This document shows, in pieces, positions 36,103-44,914 of a stretch of 64,000 bases of DNA. Source of the DNA: Effusibacillus lacus (GTDB lineage: Bacteria > Bacillota > Bacilli > Tumebacillales > Effusibacillaceae). Made by a program: the position numbers and the translations under genes. The stretch spans positions 40,675 to 104,674 of the forward strand of contig NZ_BDUF01000003.1 in NCBI RefSeq assembly GCF_002335525.1, written 5' to 3'. The notes under the pieces are model-generated. The model made no database searches. It had not been told where the DNA came from and saw only the letters and a program-made list of their open reading frames with translations. How positions within the stretch are numbered: the first letter of the stretch is position 1; each line of letters opens with the position of its first letter.

Positions 36103-36564
36103 TTAGGGCAATACGTTATTAAGAGTGATATCGTCGTCTGGGCTATTATCGACGTCACGAACAATAATATTTTTTCCTGATCTTTCAATTGAATATTGTG
36201 TAGTTGCACCATAAGGGTTGGCTGGAGCCTGACCTAAGTAACCGCCAGTTACCAAGACATGTGAACTAGTTATGTTTGCACTTGCCCCATCGGCTGGAAG
36301 CCCTGTACCATTTGGATTGTCAAGTAGATATCTCTGCACAGCATCTGCTATTGATCGAACGTTTGCAAGGTCTGCGCTATCCCTGGAACGATCAATCTGG
36401 TTTCCCACCAATGTGAAACCGATCCCAGATACAATCGCAAGAATTGTTACGACGACCAGCAATTCAATGAGCGTGACCCCAGCCTGTCGCTTTCGGCGCT
36501 TTTCCTTCTTTTCCTGTTCTTCCTTGATTTTTTCCATCCCCACTTGCACTTTTGGATCCACCAT
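36103..36564 (-). CDS. pilA: Major type IV pilin, PilA-like
   Basis: A 153-residue prepilin. The processing site is RQAG-VTLIELLVV with Glu at +5, followed by the hydrophobic N-helix and a small globular domain (about 65-153). The cytoplasmic leader is about 29 residues and very charged (EKIKEEQEKKEKRRKRQ), much longer than the 6-10 residues of most type IVa leaders. ATG 36564 has AAGGGGAG upstream, which supports the long leader; a Met at residue 10 is the alternative start. It contains no Cys pair. Confidence 0.85.
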   Translation of the reverse strand: MVDPKVQVGMEKIKEEQEKKEKRRKRQAGVTLIELLVVVTILAIVSGIGFTLVGNQIDRSRDSADLANVRSIADAVQRYLLDNPNGTGLPADGASANITSSHVLVTGGYLGQAPANPYGATTQYSIERSGKNIIVRDVDNSPDDDITLNNVLP

Positions 36565-36629
36565 GTTGCTCTCCCCTTCTCCACATTGCTAAGTATGTAA
36601 TCCGCTGGCAGGATGCTGCCGTGCGGAAA

Positions 36630-37856
36630 TTACTGAGTAAAATTCATCATTTTGAACATCGGCAGATAAACGGAAATAATGATCAACCCCACGATCACCG
36701 CCAGGAACACAATCATCATCGGCTCCAGGATCGAACTGAGCCGTGAGGACATCTCGTTCACTTCCGTTTCGTAAAAATCGGCCAGATTCGCCAGCAGATG
36801 CTCCTGGGTCCCGGTTTCTTCCCCGATCGCCACCATATGGGTCACCATCGGCGGAAAGAGGGCGAGGTGCTTGTCCAACACGTCGGAAAGACGTTCCCCT
36901 TTGCGCAGTTTTTGCTGGGCTTCTGTTATCACCCGATCAAACAGACTGTTGCCGATGACCTTCCTGAGCAGTTCCAGTTGGTCGAGAATCGGGACGGCAC
37001 TTGCTTCCAGCGTTGAGAAAGTGCGGGTAAAGCGGGCCATTAAGCCCTTCTGATACAGTTTTCCAAACACCGGAATCCGAAGCCGGAGCTTGTCCCACAG
37101 CAAGCGTCCCCGCTTGGTGCGAAGGGTGCCGGTGACAGCCACTGCCAGAACTGCCGCTCCCCCCAGGGCTATGTACCATTGATCGGTCAAAAATTGGCTG
37201 ATCCCCAGCGTGATTCTCGTCGGCAGCGGCAGTTCCACCCCCTGCTCGGCAAAAGTTTTGGCAAAAGAAGGAACGACGGTAGTCAACAGGAAGATACTGA
37301 CCCCAATCGCAATGAAAAACACCAGTATCGGATATGTCAAAGCGGAAACCAGTTTCTGCTGGGTGGCCCGTTGCCGTTCAAAGTAGACCGCCATCCGCTC
37401 CAGCATCGTTTCCAGCTGCCCTGAATATTCGCCGGCCCCCACCATGTTGACAAACATCTCGGGGAACACCGCCTTGTGATTGGCGAATGCTTCCTGCAGC
37501 GACACTCCCTGCCGAACTTCCTTGTGCACTTCCACCAAAGCTTTCTTGAGCCCCCGGTGATCCGTCTGGGAAGCCAGAATCTCAAGGGATCGCGTCACGG
37601 AAACCCCTGCACGGATCAATGTGGCAAACTGCCGGCAGAAAGGTACGAAGTCCTGCAGTTTTACCTTTCGTCCCGCCAGGAACCCCAGTTCGATCTCCTT
37701 CGTCAGGAGTCCTCCACCGGAACCGGCCTTGACCTTCATCGGATAAAGCCCCTGCTTCCGCAGTTCTTCCACGGCCGCATTCAGGTCGACAGCTTCAATT
37801 TGTCCCTTCAGACTCTGCCCAAGCCGATTGACTGCTTGATACCGAAATTGAGCCAC
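36630..37856 (-). CDS. pilC: Type IV pilus platform protein PilC (GspF family)
   Basis: A 408-residue inner-membrane platform protein with two GspF repeats (about 70-190 and 270-395) and three main membrane segments. Family strings include FCRQFATLIRAGVSVTRSLEIL and the C-terminal LEPMMIVFLAVIVGLIIISVYLPMF. The start is a GTG at 37856. It is the first gene of the pilus operon, about 190 bases after metH, downstream of a TATAAT element and a long inverted repeat. Confidence 0.93.
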   Translation of the reverse strand: MAQFRYQAVNRLGQSLKGQIEAVDLNAAVEELRKQGLYPMKVKAGSGGGLLTKEIELGFLAGRKVKLQDFVPFCRQFATLIRAGVSVTRSLEILASQTDHRGLKKALVEVHKEVRQGVSLQEAFANHKAVFPEMFVNMVGAGEYSGQLETMLERMAVYFERQRATQQKLVSALTYPILVFFIAIGVSIFLLTTVVPSFAKTFAEQGVELPLPTRITLGISQFLTDQWYIALGGAAVLAVAVTGTLRTKRGRLLWDKLRLRIPVFGKLYQKGLMARFTRTFSTLEASAVPILDQLELLRKVIGNSLFDRVITEAQQKLRKGERLSDVLDKHLALFPPMVTHMVAIGEETGTQEHLLANLADFYETEVNEMSSRLSSILEPMMIVFLAVIVGLIIISVYLPMFKMMNFTQ

Positions 37857-37921
37857 AAAAATACCTGTCCCCTTTTGGAAAGCATAGATCGTTTTTCCAA
37901 GATACTTTTTCCTACAAGATT

Positions 37922-37950
37922 ATTATAATCAGACAAAACTAAGATTGAAA
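37922..37950 (-). promoter_or_regulatory. Candidate promoter of the pilus operon
   Basis: On the minus strand TATAAT (37927-37922) is preceded by a 17-base spacer and a weak -35 (TTTCAA, 37950-37945). The weak -35 beside the inverted repeat at 37959-38028 is compatible with activator control, which is inferred. Confidence 0.4.
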
Positions 37951-37958
37951 TACAAATT

Positions 37959-38028
37959 AAACCTGAATTCGACATCAAGTTGACAGTTTTGTGTAAAGAT
38001 TTTGTCAAGCTGTGTCGAATTCAGGTTT
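37959..38028. repeat. 16-bp perfect inverted repeat between metH and pilC
   Basis: AAACCTGAATTCGACA (37959-37974) and its exact complement (38013-38028) flank 38 bases, inside which TTGACA/TGTCAA pair again. It starts about 16 bases after the metH stop. It could end metH transcription (a TTTAATTTG tail follows), act as an operator for pilC, or be a small mobile repeat. Confidence 0.65.
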
Positions 38029-38044
38029 TGAATCATTTTACCGA

Positions 38045-41000
38045 CTATTCCACATTAAAATACCTTGCTTCCGGATGGGCAAACACCATCGCCGAAACGG
38101 ACGCCTCCGGATCCATCATGAACCCTTCCGTCAGATGCACCCCGATATCCTCCGGCTGCATCAAGCGAAACAATTGAGCCTGGTCGTCCAGATTTGGACA
38201 GGCGGGATACCCGAAGGACACCCGAATCCCCTGGTAGCGGGCCCCGAAACGCTCCTGCATCGTCATGTCAGCAGGATCGGGGAATCCCCACACATCCCGC
38301 ATGATATGATGAATCCGCTCGGCGAAGGCTTCCGCCAACTCCAGAGCGAGGGCCTGGATGGCATGAGACCGCAGGTAATCCCCTTTGTCTTTCCATTCAT
38401 TGGCCCGTTCACGCACACCTCCGCCCGCCGTTACCACCAGAAATCCGACATAATCCATGACGCCGCTTTCCACCGGTTTCAAAAAATCGGCCAGGCACAG
38501 ATACGGATCCTGCAGCTGCCTTGGGAACGTAAACCTTTCAAGAATTTTGGCGGGATTCTTTGGATCGTATATCAGGATGTCATTGCCGCTTGATTGCGCC
38601 GGGAAGAAACGGTACATGCCATGTGCCCGGATCAGCCCCGTTTCCTTCGCTTCTTTCAGCAGGTGATTGATGACGTCCATCAGTTCGGTGGTCTTTGGAT
38701 CCTTCTCTTCCAGCAGCTTCTCCACATTGCCCTTTACTCCCAAGTGTTTGCCAAGCAGCATTCGCAGGTTGAGGTAGGGCTGCAGGTGAGAAACCGGGTA
38801 GTCCCGCAATATATGACGCTCCAGATCGGGTGGAACGAAAACCGGGGCATTGCGGTCGACATCGGAGCGTCTGTCCGCAACCTGCGTCGATTCGTTCGAT
38901 CCTCCGGCTCCTTTGCCCGATTCCATCACATAAGAATTCTGGATGTCCCTCAGTTCCTGAACCAACGCTTTGCGCTGCTGCTCGTCGCTTAACCGGTTGG
39001 CCAGATCCAGCCCATCCATGGCATCTTTTGCGTACAACACCAGTCCATTATACTCCGGAGCAATTCGCGTATGGGTAAATTTACGGGTCAAGGCTGCTCC
39101 ACCGACCAGGATGGGAACCTCAATCCCCGCCTCCCGCAAGTCCTGTGCAGTGGTCACCATCTGTTGGGCCGATTTTACCAGGAGTCCGGACAGTCCGATC
39201 GCATCCGGCTTCTCTTCCCGGTATGCGGCAATCAACTGTTCAGGCGGAACCTTGATGCCCAGATTGACCACCTGGTAGCCGTTGTTGGATAGGATGATTT
39301 CCACCAGGTTCTTCCCGATGTCATGAACGTCGCCTTTTACGGTGGCAAGCAGGATCTTGCCTTTGACAGCCGTTTCTGTCCGCTCCATGAACGGTTCAAG
39401 ATGTGCCACGGCCGCCTTCATTACTTCCGCGCTTTGCAGCACTTCCGCCACAATCAATTCGTTGTCGTTAAACAGCCGTCCGACTTCTTCCATGCCTTTC
39501 ATCAGCGGACCGTTAATAATGTCAAGGGGAGCGTATTTCTTCAATGCTTCGTTCAGGTCGTCAATCAGGCCGTCCTTGCTGCCTTCCACCACATAATTGG
39601 CCAACCTCTCCTCAAGGGACAGGCTGGAGACTTCCTTCACTTTGGCCACTTTCTTTTCCCGATAAAAAGCGGTAAATTCGGCGAGTGTCTGTTCATTCGT
39701 ACGGAACAGCAGTTCTTCTGCCAACCGCCGTTCTTCTTCCGGAATGGACGCGTAGCGCTCCAATTTCTCCGTGTTTACGATTGCATAATCCAGCCCGGCT
39801 TTGGTGCAGTGATACAGGAACACCGCATTGAGCACTTCCCGGCCCGCAGGCGGAAGACCAAAGGACACGTTGGAGATTCCAAGAATACTGCCGCACTCCG
39901 GCATCGATTCCTTGATCAAACGGATTCCTTCCACCGTCTCCAACGCCGACCCGATATACTGCTCATCCCCTGTGCCTACCGGGAATACCAGCGGATCGAA
40001 GATAATGTCCTGCGGATTAACGCCATACTTGTTTACCAGCAGATCATAGGATCGCTTGGCCACTTCCAGCTTGCGTTCCCGGGTAACCGCCATTCCGGTC
40101 TCATCGATGGTTCCTACTACTACCGCCGCCCCGTAGCGGGTAATCAGAGGGGCCACTTCCTCAAACCGCTTCTCTCCGTCCTCAAGGTTAATGGAGTTGA
40201 GAATGGCTTTCCCTTGCGAATGTTTCAAGCCAAGCTCCATCACCCGCACATCGGTGGAGTCAATCATCAACGGCACTTTCACCTTCTTGACGACATAGTT
40301 TAGAAAATTCTCCATGTCGCCATACTCGTCCCGGTCCGGATCGGCCAGACAGATATCGATGATGTGCGCCCCTTTCTTCACCTGGGCGCGGGCAATTTCC
40401 GACGCGTCTTCATACAAGCCCTCCGCAATCAGTGTTCGGAACTTCTTGGAACCGATAACGTTCGTCCTCTCTCCGACCATCAAAGGACGGTTGTCCGCTT
40501 CCAGATACACTGTCTCAATACCGGAAACGGCCGGCAGGTGTCCTCCGGCTTCCTGTCTGGGCTTGTAATCTTTCAATGCTTCCGCCAGGGCGCGGATATG
40601 TTCGGGTGTCGTGCCACAACAGCCCCCCGCAATGTTCAGCCAGCCCAGTTCTGCGAACCCGGCCATTTTTTTCGCCAATGCTTGCGGAGATTCGTGGTAA
40701 TGTCCGTTCTCATCAGGCAATCCTGCGTTCGGATAGCAGCTGACCCCACACTGGGCCAATTCGGACAGAGTTCGCAGATGGTCCCGCATAAACTCCGGTC
40801 CCGTTGCACAGTTAAGTCCCACGGTGATCGGCTTCAAATGTTCCAGCGAGATGTAGAACGACTCGATATTCTGGCCTGCCAGCGTGGTTCCCATTGGTTC
40901 GATGGTTCCTGATAACATCAGCGGAAGTTCCTCGCCCAGCTCCTCAAACGCTTTCCTGATTCCAAGACTGCCCGCTTTGACATTGAGAGTATCCTGGGCC

Positions 41001-41494
41001 GTTTCCAGCAGCAGCATGTCCACCCCGCCCTGAATCAACACTTTGGCTTGCCGGTAATAGTTTTCCATCAACTCTTCAAAGGTGGTTCCGCCGGTCACAG
41101 ACAACGTCTTGGTGGTGGGGCCCATAGCCCCCGCAACAAAGCGGGGCCATTCCGGCGTCGAGTATTTGCGGGCCGCTTCCACCGCCAAACGGGCAGCCGC
41201 CAGGTTGATCTCGTCAGCCTTGTCCTGCAGGTTGTATTCAGCCAGCACCAGCCGGGTGGAACCGAAGGTGTTGGTTTCAATGATGTCGGCCCCCGCTGCC
41301 AGGTACTGCTCGTGAATTCCTTGAATCACATCGGGACGTGTCAGATTCAGGTATTCATTGCAGCCTTCGTATTCTTCCCCGCCAAAATCGTCAGCCGTAA
41401 GTCCCGCCTGCTGGATCATCGTCCCCATCGCACCGTCAAGGATCAGAATCTTCTTCTTCATTTGTTCGCGCAACAATTGTCCGCGTGCCGTCAT
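38045..41494 (-). CDS. metH: Cobalamin-dependent methionine synthase
   Basis: A full-length MetH of 1149 residues that transfers methyl from methyl-tetrahydrofolate to homocysteine through B12. Domain order: homocysteine/zinc domain (about 1-320, with GLNCATGP and GGCCGTTP), pterin-binding domain (about 350-610), B12 cap and cobalamin domain (about 640-880, DVHDIGKNLV carries the cobalt-ligand His), and a SAM-binding reactivation domain (about 930-1149). It is controlled by a SAM-I riboswitch with a terminator just upstream. It implies that the cell makes or imports B12. Confidence 0.96.
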   Translation of the reverse strand: MTARGQLLREQMKKKILILDGAMGTMIQQAGLTADDFGGEEYEGCNEYLNLTRPDVIQGIHEQYLAAGADIIETNTFGSTRLVLAEYNLQDKADEINLAAARLAVEAARKYSTPEWPRFVAGAMGPTTKTLSVTGGTTFEELMENYYRQAKVLIQGGVDMLLLETAQDTLNVKAGSLGIRKAFEELGEELPLMLSGTIEPMGTTLAGQNIESFYISLEHLKPITVGLNCATGPEFMRDHLRTLSELAQCGVSCYPNAGLPDENGHYHESPQALAKKMAGFAELGWLNIAGGCCGTTPEHIRALAEALKDYKPRQEAGGHLPAVSGIETVYLEADNRPLMVGERTNVIGSKKFRTLIAEGLYEDASEIARAQVKKGAHIIDICLADPDRDEYGDMENFLNYVVKKVKVPLMIDSTDVRVMELGLKHSQGKAILNSINLEDGEKRFEEVAPLITRYGAAVVVGTIDETGMAVTRERKLEVAKRSYDLLVNKYGVNPQDIIFDPLVFPVGTGDEQYIGSALETVEGIRLIKESMPECGSILGISNVSFGLPPAGREVLNAVFLYHCTKAGLDYAIVNTEKLERYASIPEEERRLAEELLFRTNEQTLAEFTAFYREKKVAKVKEVSSLSLEERLANYVVEGSKDGLIDDLNEALKKYAPLDIINGPLMKGMEEVGRLFNDNELIVAEVLQSAEVMKAAVAHLEPFMERTETAVKGKILLATVKGDVHDIGKNLVEIILSNNGYQVVNLGIKVPPEQLIAAYREEKPDAIGLSGLLVKSAQQMVTTAQDLREAGIEVPILVGGAALTRKFTHTRIAPEYNGLVLYAKDAMDGLDLANRLSDEQQRKALVQELRDIQNSYVMESGKGAGGSNESTQVADRRSDVDRNAPVFVPPDLERHILRDYPVSHLQPYLNLRMLLGKHLGVKGNVEKLLEEKDPKTTELMDVINHLLKEAKETGLIRAHGMYRFFPAQSSGNDILIYDPKNPAKILERFTFPRQLQDPYLCLADFLKPVESGVMDYVGFLVVTAGGGVRERANEWKDKGDYLRSHAIQALALELAEAFAERIHHIMRDVWGFPDPADMTMQERFGARYQGIRVSFGYPACPNLDDQAQLFRLMQPEDIGVHLTEGFMMDPEASVSAMVFAHPEARYFNVE

Positions 41495-41533
41495 GCTTCT
41501 CCCCCTTACCTAATGAGGGTCGCCCCCTGCAAA

Positions 41534-41560
41534 CTAAAAACCCTCTCCTGTCAGAGAGGG
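41534..41560 (-). terminator. Riboswitch-controlled terminator upstream of metH
   Basis: On the minus strand CCCTCTC (41560-41554) pairs with GAGAGGG (41547-41541) and is followed by TTTTT. It is the expression platform of the SAM riboswitch. Confidence 0.88.
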
Positions 41561-41581
41561 CCAAACTTCGGTGTCCGCTCC

Positions 41582-41686
41582 TCCTATCTTCCAGAATGTC
41601 AATCTGCTGGAATTAGCACCGTGTGCCGCGCACCGGTTGCTGTGGTATCATCGGGCCAGTTCCCTCCGCCACTCTGGATAGAAGTC
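41582..41686 (-). promoter_or_regulatory. SAM-I (S-box) riboswitch
   Basis: On the minus strand the S-box core is recognisable: the P1 strand TTCTATC, AGAGTGGCGGAGGGA, the kink-turn and GATGATACC region, GCAACC, GGTGCTAATTCC and the closing GATAGGA. With SAM bound, the terminator at 41534-41560 should form and metH be shut off. This is the standard logic of the class. Confidence 0.93.
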
Positions 41687-41779
41687 TTGCTATTTTGGAT
41701 TTTAATTTAGTTTGCATGAAACCGGGGCACATGTCAAGATAGTGGATAAGAGGAAAAAACCGGAAAGGGGCTGGACCGA

Positions 41780-42094
41780 ATGAATACCCCGGACAATCAG
41801 TTCATCCGCTATGTAATTTTGCTTACCAAGAACCCGGGCCAAAGTCTGACAGAGAATCTGATTCGCGCACATGTGAAACACTTACAGGCCCTGGAGGAAA
41901 AAGATCAATTGGTGCTCTGCGGACCTTTTGCCGATTCCAAAGGCGGTATGATCATCATTAAGGCCGCCTCCTATGAAGAAGCAAAACGAATCGCCGAAGC
42001 GGATCCGTTTGTACAATCGGGAGCTGAAAGCTACGAACTGCGTGTACTTGAACTCTCCTGCAAAGAGAACCGGCATATGGGAATGGCAGAATAG
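41780..42094 (+). CDS. YciI family protein
   Basis: A 104-residue small cytosolic protein of the YCII-related family: an N-terminal FIRYVILLTKN strand, a conserved His (about residue 30, AHVKHLQAL), and the DPF motif (about 76, AEADPFVQ). Members have a ferredoxin-like fold with a His-Asp pair; the function is unknown. ATG 41780 has AAGGGG upstream. It is divergent from metH and convergent with nirK. Confidence 0.85.
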   Translation: MNTPDNQFIRYVILLTKNPGQSLTENLIRAHVKHLQALEEKDQLVLCGPFADSKGGMIIIKAASYEEAKRIAEADPFVQSGAESYELRVLELSCKENRHMGMAE

Positions 42095-42108
42095 TCAAAT
42101 CAGCAAAA

Positions 42109-42131
42109 AACCTCCCCCTTGCGGGAGAGGT
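42109..42131 (-). terminator. Terminator of nirK
   Basis: An imperfect ACCTC-rich hairpin with loop TTGC between the convergent YciI and nirK genes. On the minus strand it is followed by TTTTTTG. Confidence 0.7.
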
Positions 42132-42144
42132 GTAAATCTTTCAT

Positions 42145-43152
42145 TTAATGACTGGACTTGTCAGCGGTTTGCGGCGGGTTGCCGTCTGCGGTGACAATCA
42201 GTTTGGCCAGCGCACCTTTTTGAACATGGTTAAACTGGTGGGTTACGATCGGATAAGTTCCTTCCTTCAACACCCTGAACTCAACAACCAGACCGCCAGA
42301 TGCAGGTACAGTATAAGCTTGCAGGCCGTTCAGCACGTTCTTCGGATTGCCGTCCACATATACGGTGTCAAAAGTGGTTCCTACCACGTGGAAACTGCTG
42401 ACTTCGTTCGGACCCACGTTGTTGAAGTAGATTCGAACCTTGTCTCCCACTTTGGCATAGAACGGCTTGCTGAGATCCGGATGCTTTCCGTTGAAGAGAA
42501 CGTATGATGGAACTCCATTCGTCATGTCATTCAGGTCGTTTTCTTTGTAGAATTCAGACTGGGTAATGATGAATTCCCGATTGATTTCTTTGTCGGTGGG
42601 ATATCCGTCTTTTGGCTCAACGATAATCGTACCGTACATGCCGTTGGCAATATGCAGCAATACGGGCTTGGTTCCGCAATGGTACATAAATACGCCCGGT
42701 GTCATAGCCGGATAAGTGAATACGCCTTCTTCATTCGGATGGATATCGGCAAAGTCTTTGCTCGGAGATGCGTGTACCGCATGAAAGTCCATACTGTGGG
42801 GGACTTTCGGGTCCAGATTTTTCATTTTGAATTTGATGGTGTCCCCTTCTTTTACTTTGATGACCGGTCCGGGAGCCGTTCCGTTAAAGGTCCAGGCTTT
42901 GTACTTTACCCCGGGAGCAATCTCAAGGTCCGTAATCTGGGAAGTCATCTCCACATAGACTTCATGATCACCGGTACGCTTTACAATAACCGGAACTGGG
43001 GGTTGGTTAATCCCTTCGTGCAAATTCATATTTGTTGGTGCAGGTTTCGAGTTCTGATTGCTTTGAGCAACGTTCGTGTCACCTGTTTGAGCTGAACAAC
43101 CGGCCAAAAGTGCTCCTGTTAAAATCAACAATGCAAGCGCTTTCATTTTCAT
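42145..43152 (-). CDS. nirK: Copper-containing nitrite reductase, lipoprotein form
   Basis: A multicopper cupredoxin enzyme of about 335 residues that reduces nitrite to NO. The signal peptide ends in a lipobox (LLAGC, Cys about 18), so it is membrane-anchored outside the cell. Type 1 and type 2 copper ligands can be placed: PHSMDFH (two His and the catalytic Asp), MYHC (His and Cys), LLHIANGM (His and Met), the catalytic FHVVGTTFD and the C-terminal THQFNHV region. This is the Geobacillus-like NirK form. The ATG at 43152 with GGAGGG is chosen. A Crp/Fnr-type box lies about 105 bases upstream. Confidence 0.9.
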   Translation of the reverse strand: MKMKALALLILTGALLAGCSAQTGDTNVAQSNQNSKPAPTNMNLHEGINQPPVPVIVKRTGDHEVYVEMTSQITDLEIAPGVKYKAWTFNGTAPGPVIKVKEGDTIKFKMKNLDPKVPHSMDFHAVHASPSKDFADIHPNEEGVFTYPAMTPGVFMYHCGTKPVLLHIANGMYGTIIVEPKDGYPTDKEINREFIITQSEFYKENDLNDMTNGVPSYVLFNGKHPDLSKPFYAKVGDKVRIYFNNVGPNEVSSFHVVGTTFDTVYVDGNPKNVLNGLQAYTVPASGGLVVEFRVLKEGTYPIVTHQFNHVQKGALAKLIVTADGNPPQTADKSSH

Positions 43153-43255
43153 TTCGATTCCCTCCATTTGAATGGTTCGAAGCGCCGGCCCCACTAATCC
43201 AGGAGTCAGGAAACCACTTTCTATCTCTTTTGTATTCCCGCACCGGAAGCCCAAG

Positions 43256-43271
43256 TGTGACTTTTATCACA
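43256..43271 (-). promoter_or_regulatory. Crp/Fnr-type binding site upstream of nirK
   Basis: TGTGA-CTTTTA-TCACA is a perfect match to the Bacilli Fnr/Crp consensus TGTGA-N6-TCACA. It lies in the region where a class II activator for nirK would bind. Regulation by oxygen is inferred from the family. Confidence 0.75.
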
Positions 43272-43420
43272 CAATTAATACTCTTCAAAAATATGTCATT
43301 CCACATGAATAATTGGATTAAGTTTATGAAAAATTTGTTTCAAACAGTTAGATCAATTATTGTCCGCATGTTGAAATCCGAGAATCAATCCGGTTTTGTG
43401 TTTATTCCGGCAAAAGAAAA

Positions 43421-43441
43421 GGCATGCCGTTAAAGCATGCC
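43421..43441 (-). terminator. Terminator of the enoyl-CoA hydratase gene
   Basis: GGCATGC and GCATGCC form a 7-bp stem, followed on the minus strand by TTTTCTTTT. Confidence 0.8.
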
Positions 43442-43459
43442 ATAAAGCAGATTATAATT

Positions 43460-44245
43460 CTATTTTCCTGTAAAATTCGGTCTCCGTTTCTCAAAGAAAG
43501 CGGTAACGCCTTCCTGATGGTCTCTGGATCTGCCGCAAATCGATTGGCCTCTGACTTCCGCCTCCAGTACGGTTGCCAGATCGCTCTCAAAACTCATGTA
43601 CATGTTCTTCTTGATCAATCCCAGCGCCTGGGTTGGGGATTGAGCCAATCGAAAAGCATAGGCTTGGGCCGCCTGTTCAAATTCTTCATCCGGCACCACT
43701 TTGTTAACAAGGCCTAACCGCAGAGCTTCTTCGGATGTAAGGGTATCTCCCAGCATGGCAAGTTCCATTGCCCTGCTCAGTCCCACGATCCTCGGCAGGA
43801 AGAAATGGCTACCCGCGTCGGGGATCAGGCCAATCTTGATAAATGCCATGGAGTAGGAAGAACTTGCGGCCGCTATCCGCAAATCACATGCCAGGGCTAC
43901 CCCAAGTCCTGCACCGAACACCGGGCCATGCAGTGCCCCAATGATCGGTTTCTCAATCTCCGCCATTCGGAGAAGCAAGCGGTTGTAAGTATTCTTCAAA
44001 TAGGTGCCATGATCAAGAGAAGCCACATCTTCCCTGCTGATGCTCTTCAGATCGGCCCCGGAGCTAAAGCCCTTTCCGTTCCCGCGAAAGACAATGCAGC
44101 GCACATCTACGTCTTCCGCCGCCTTGTTCAATGCGTCATAAACCTCTTCATGCATCTCCACATTGAACGCGTTCATCACTTCCGGGCGATTTAAAGCAAT
44201 AATCGCCATCTGATTCGATTTCTCAAACAAGATCGTTTTGTACAT
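43460..44245 (-). CDS. Enoyl-CoA hydratase/isomerase family protein
   Basis: A crotonase-fold enzyme of 261 residues. The oxyanion-hole strings are FSSGADLKSI (about 60) and GPVFGAGLGVALACDLRIAA (about 106-125). The first catalytic Glu position (about 110-115, where true hydratases have GGG.E) reads FGAGLG, and Asp/Glu candidates lie at IPDAGSHFFLPRIVG (about 145). The likely role is beta-oxidation or a related acyl-CoA isomerisation. GGAGGAGG lies upstream of ATG 44245. It is monocistronic. Confidence 0.88.
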   Translation of the reverse strand: MYKTILFEKSNQMAIIALNRPEVMNAFNVEMHEEVYDALNKAAEDVDVRCIVFRGNGKGFSSGADLKSISREDVASLDHGTYLKNTYNRLLLRMAEIEKPIIGALHGPVFGAGLGVALACDLRIAAASSSYSMAFIKIGLIPDAGSHFFLPRIVGLSRAMELAMLGDTLTSEEALRLGLVNKVVPDEEFEQAAQAYAFRLAQSPTQALGLIKKNMYMSFESDLATVLEAEVRGQSICGRSRDHQEGVTAFFEKRRPNFTGK

Positions 44246-44447
44246 TTTGTATCTCCTCCTCCAAATAATGCCAACCCGTTTTCAATCAACTGCCGCGACT
44301 GACTTTATTTCTGTTCCCAATTTTCTGTCTTCCGCTTCGATGCGGTTCCGCTTCTTCGCATCTCCGGCCTAAAGCCCTGCTCTACCGCTCCCGCCCACTA
44401 TTTCTCTGTTTGCCTTACAAAACCCTTCTCACGGATACACATTTAAA

Positions 44448-44465
44448 GCGCCCCTGTTGGGGCGC
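44448..44465 (-). terminator. Terminator of the DUF3054 gene
   Basis: GCGCCCC and GGGGCGC pair around TGTT just after the stop at 44473. The T-tract on the minus strand is short (TTTAAAT). Confidence 0.6.
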
Positions 44466-44472
44466 CTCTTAC

Positions 44473-44847
44473 CTAGGCATTGCGTCGATTGTAGATCCAC
44501 ACAAAAATGATGCGCCAGATGGATAACAAAATCAGTGTAGATACCAAGGCCACAATCAGGAATGGAATTTTTAGCGCAGAGTTCAGGTACAGGTTGCGGA
44601 GCATCATCCCAAACGGAATGGCCAAGATCCATACAATCAGCGTTCGTTTGAACATGCTGGCAAAACTGCGGTAGTGCTGCAATTTGTAAAGTCCCAGGAC
44701 CAGTCCCACAATCAGCCAGGCAATGACGAATGGAGCCGCTGTCTCCAAAGTGCCTTGAAACGTCGTATACGTCTTATGTTCCGATTGACCCATTAAAGCA
44801 AACAAAATCAGCATCAGAATGTCCCCAGCAAGCAGCAGCCACACCAT
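44473..44847 (-). CDS. DUF3054 membrane protein
   Basis: A small integral membrane protein of about 124 residues with four predicted helices, matching DUF3054 (LLAGDILMLILFALMG at the start, and RTLIVWILAIPFGMMLRNL). The function is unknown. ATG 44847 with GGGGGA seven bases upstream is preferred to the ATG at 44862, whose site is too close. It lies downstream of the small ORF at 44940 on the same strand. Confidence 0.75.
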   Translation of the reverse strand: MVWLLLAGDILMLILFALMGQSEHKTYTTFQGTLETAAPFVIAWLIVGLVLGLYKLQHYRSFASMFKRTLIVWILAIPFGMMLRNLYLNSALKIPFLIVALVSTLILLSIWRIIFVWIYNRRNA

Positions 44848-44914
44848 GTAAAAATCCCCCATTCCCTGGTTGGAATAATTTTAAATCCGCAAACCATTGT
44901 ACCATAAAAAAACA

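Noticed and set aside
37857..38044. Possible c-di-GMP riboswitch before the pilus operon
   Set aside because: The GEMM core strings are missing; only an inverted repeat and a promoter-like element are seen.
39323..40303. Plus-strand open frame of about 326 codons inside metH
   Set aside because: It is antisense to the pterin and B12 domains of MetH, whose motifs are intact; the frame has no ribosome site and shadow-like composition.
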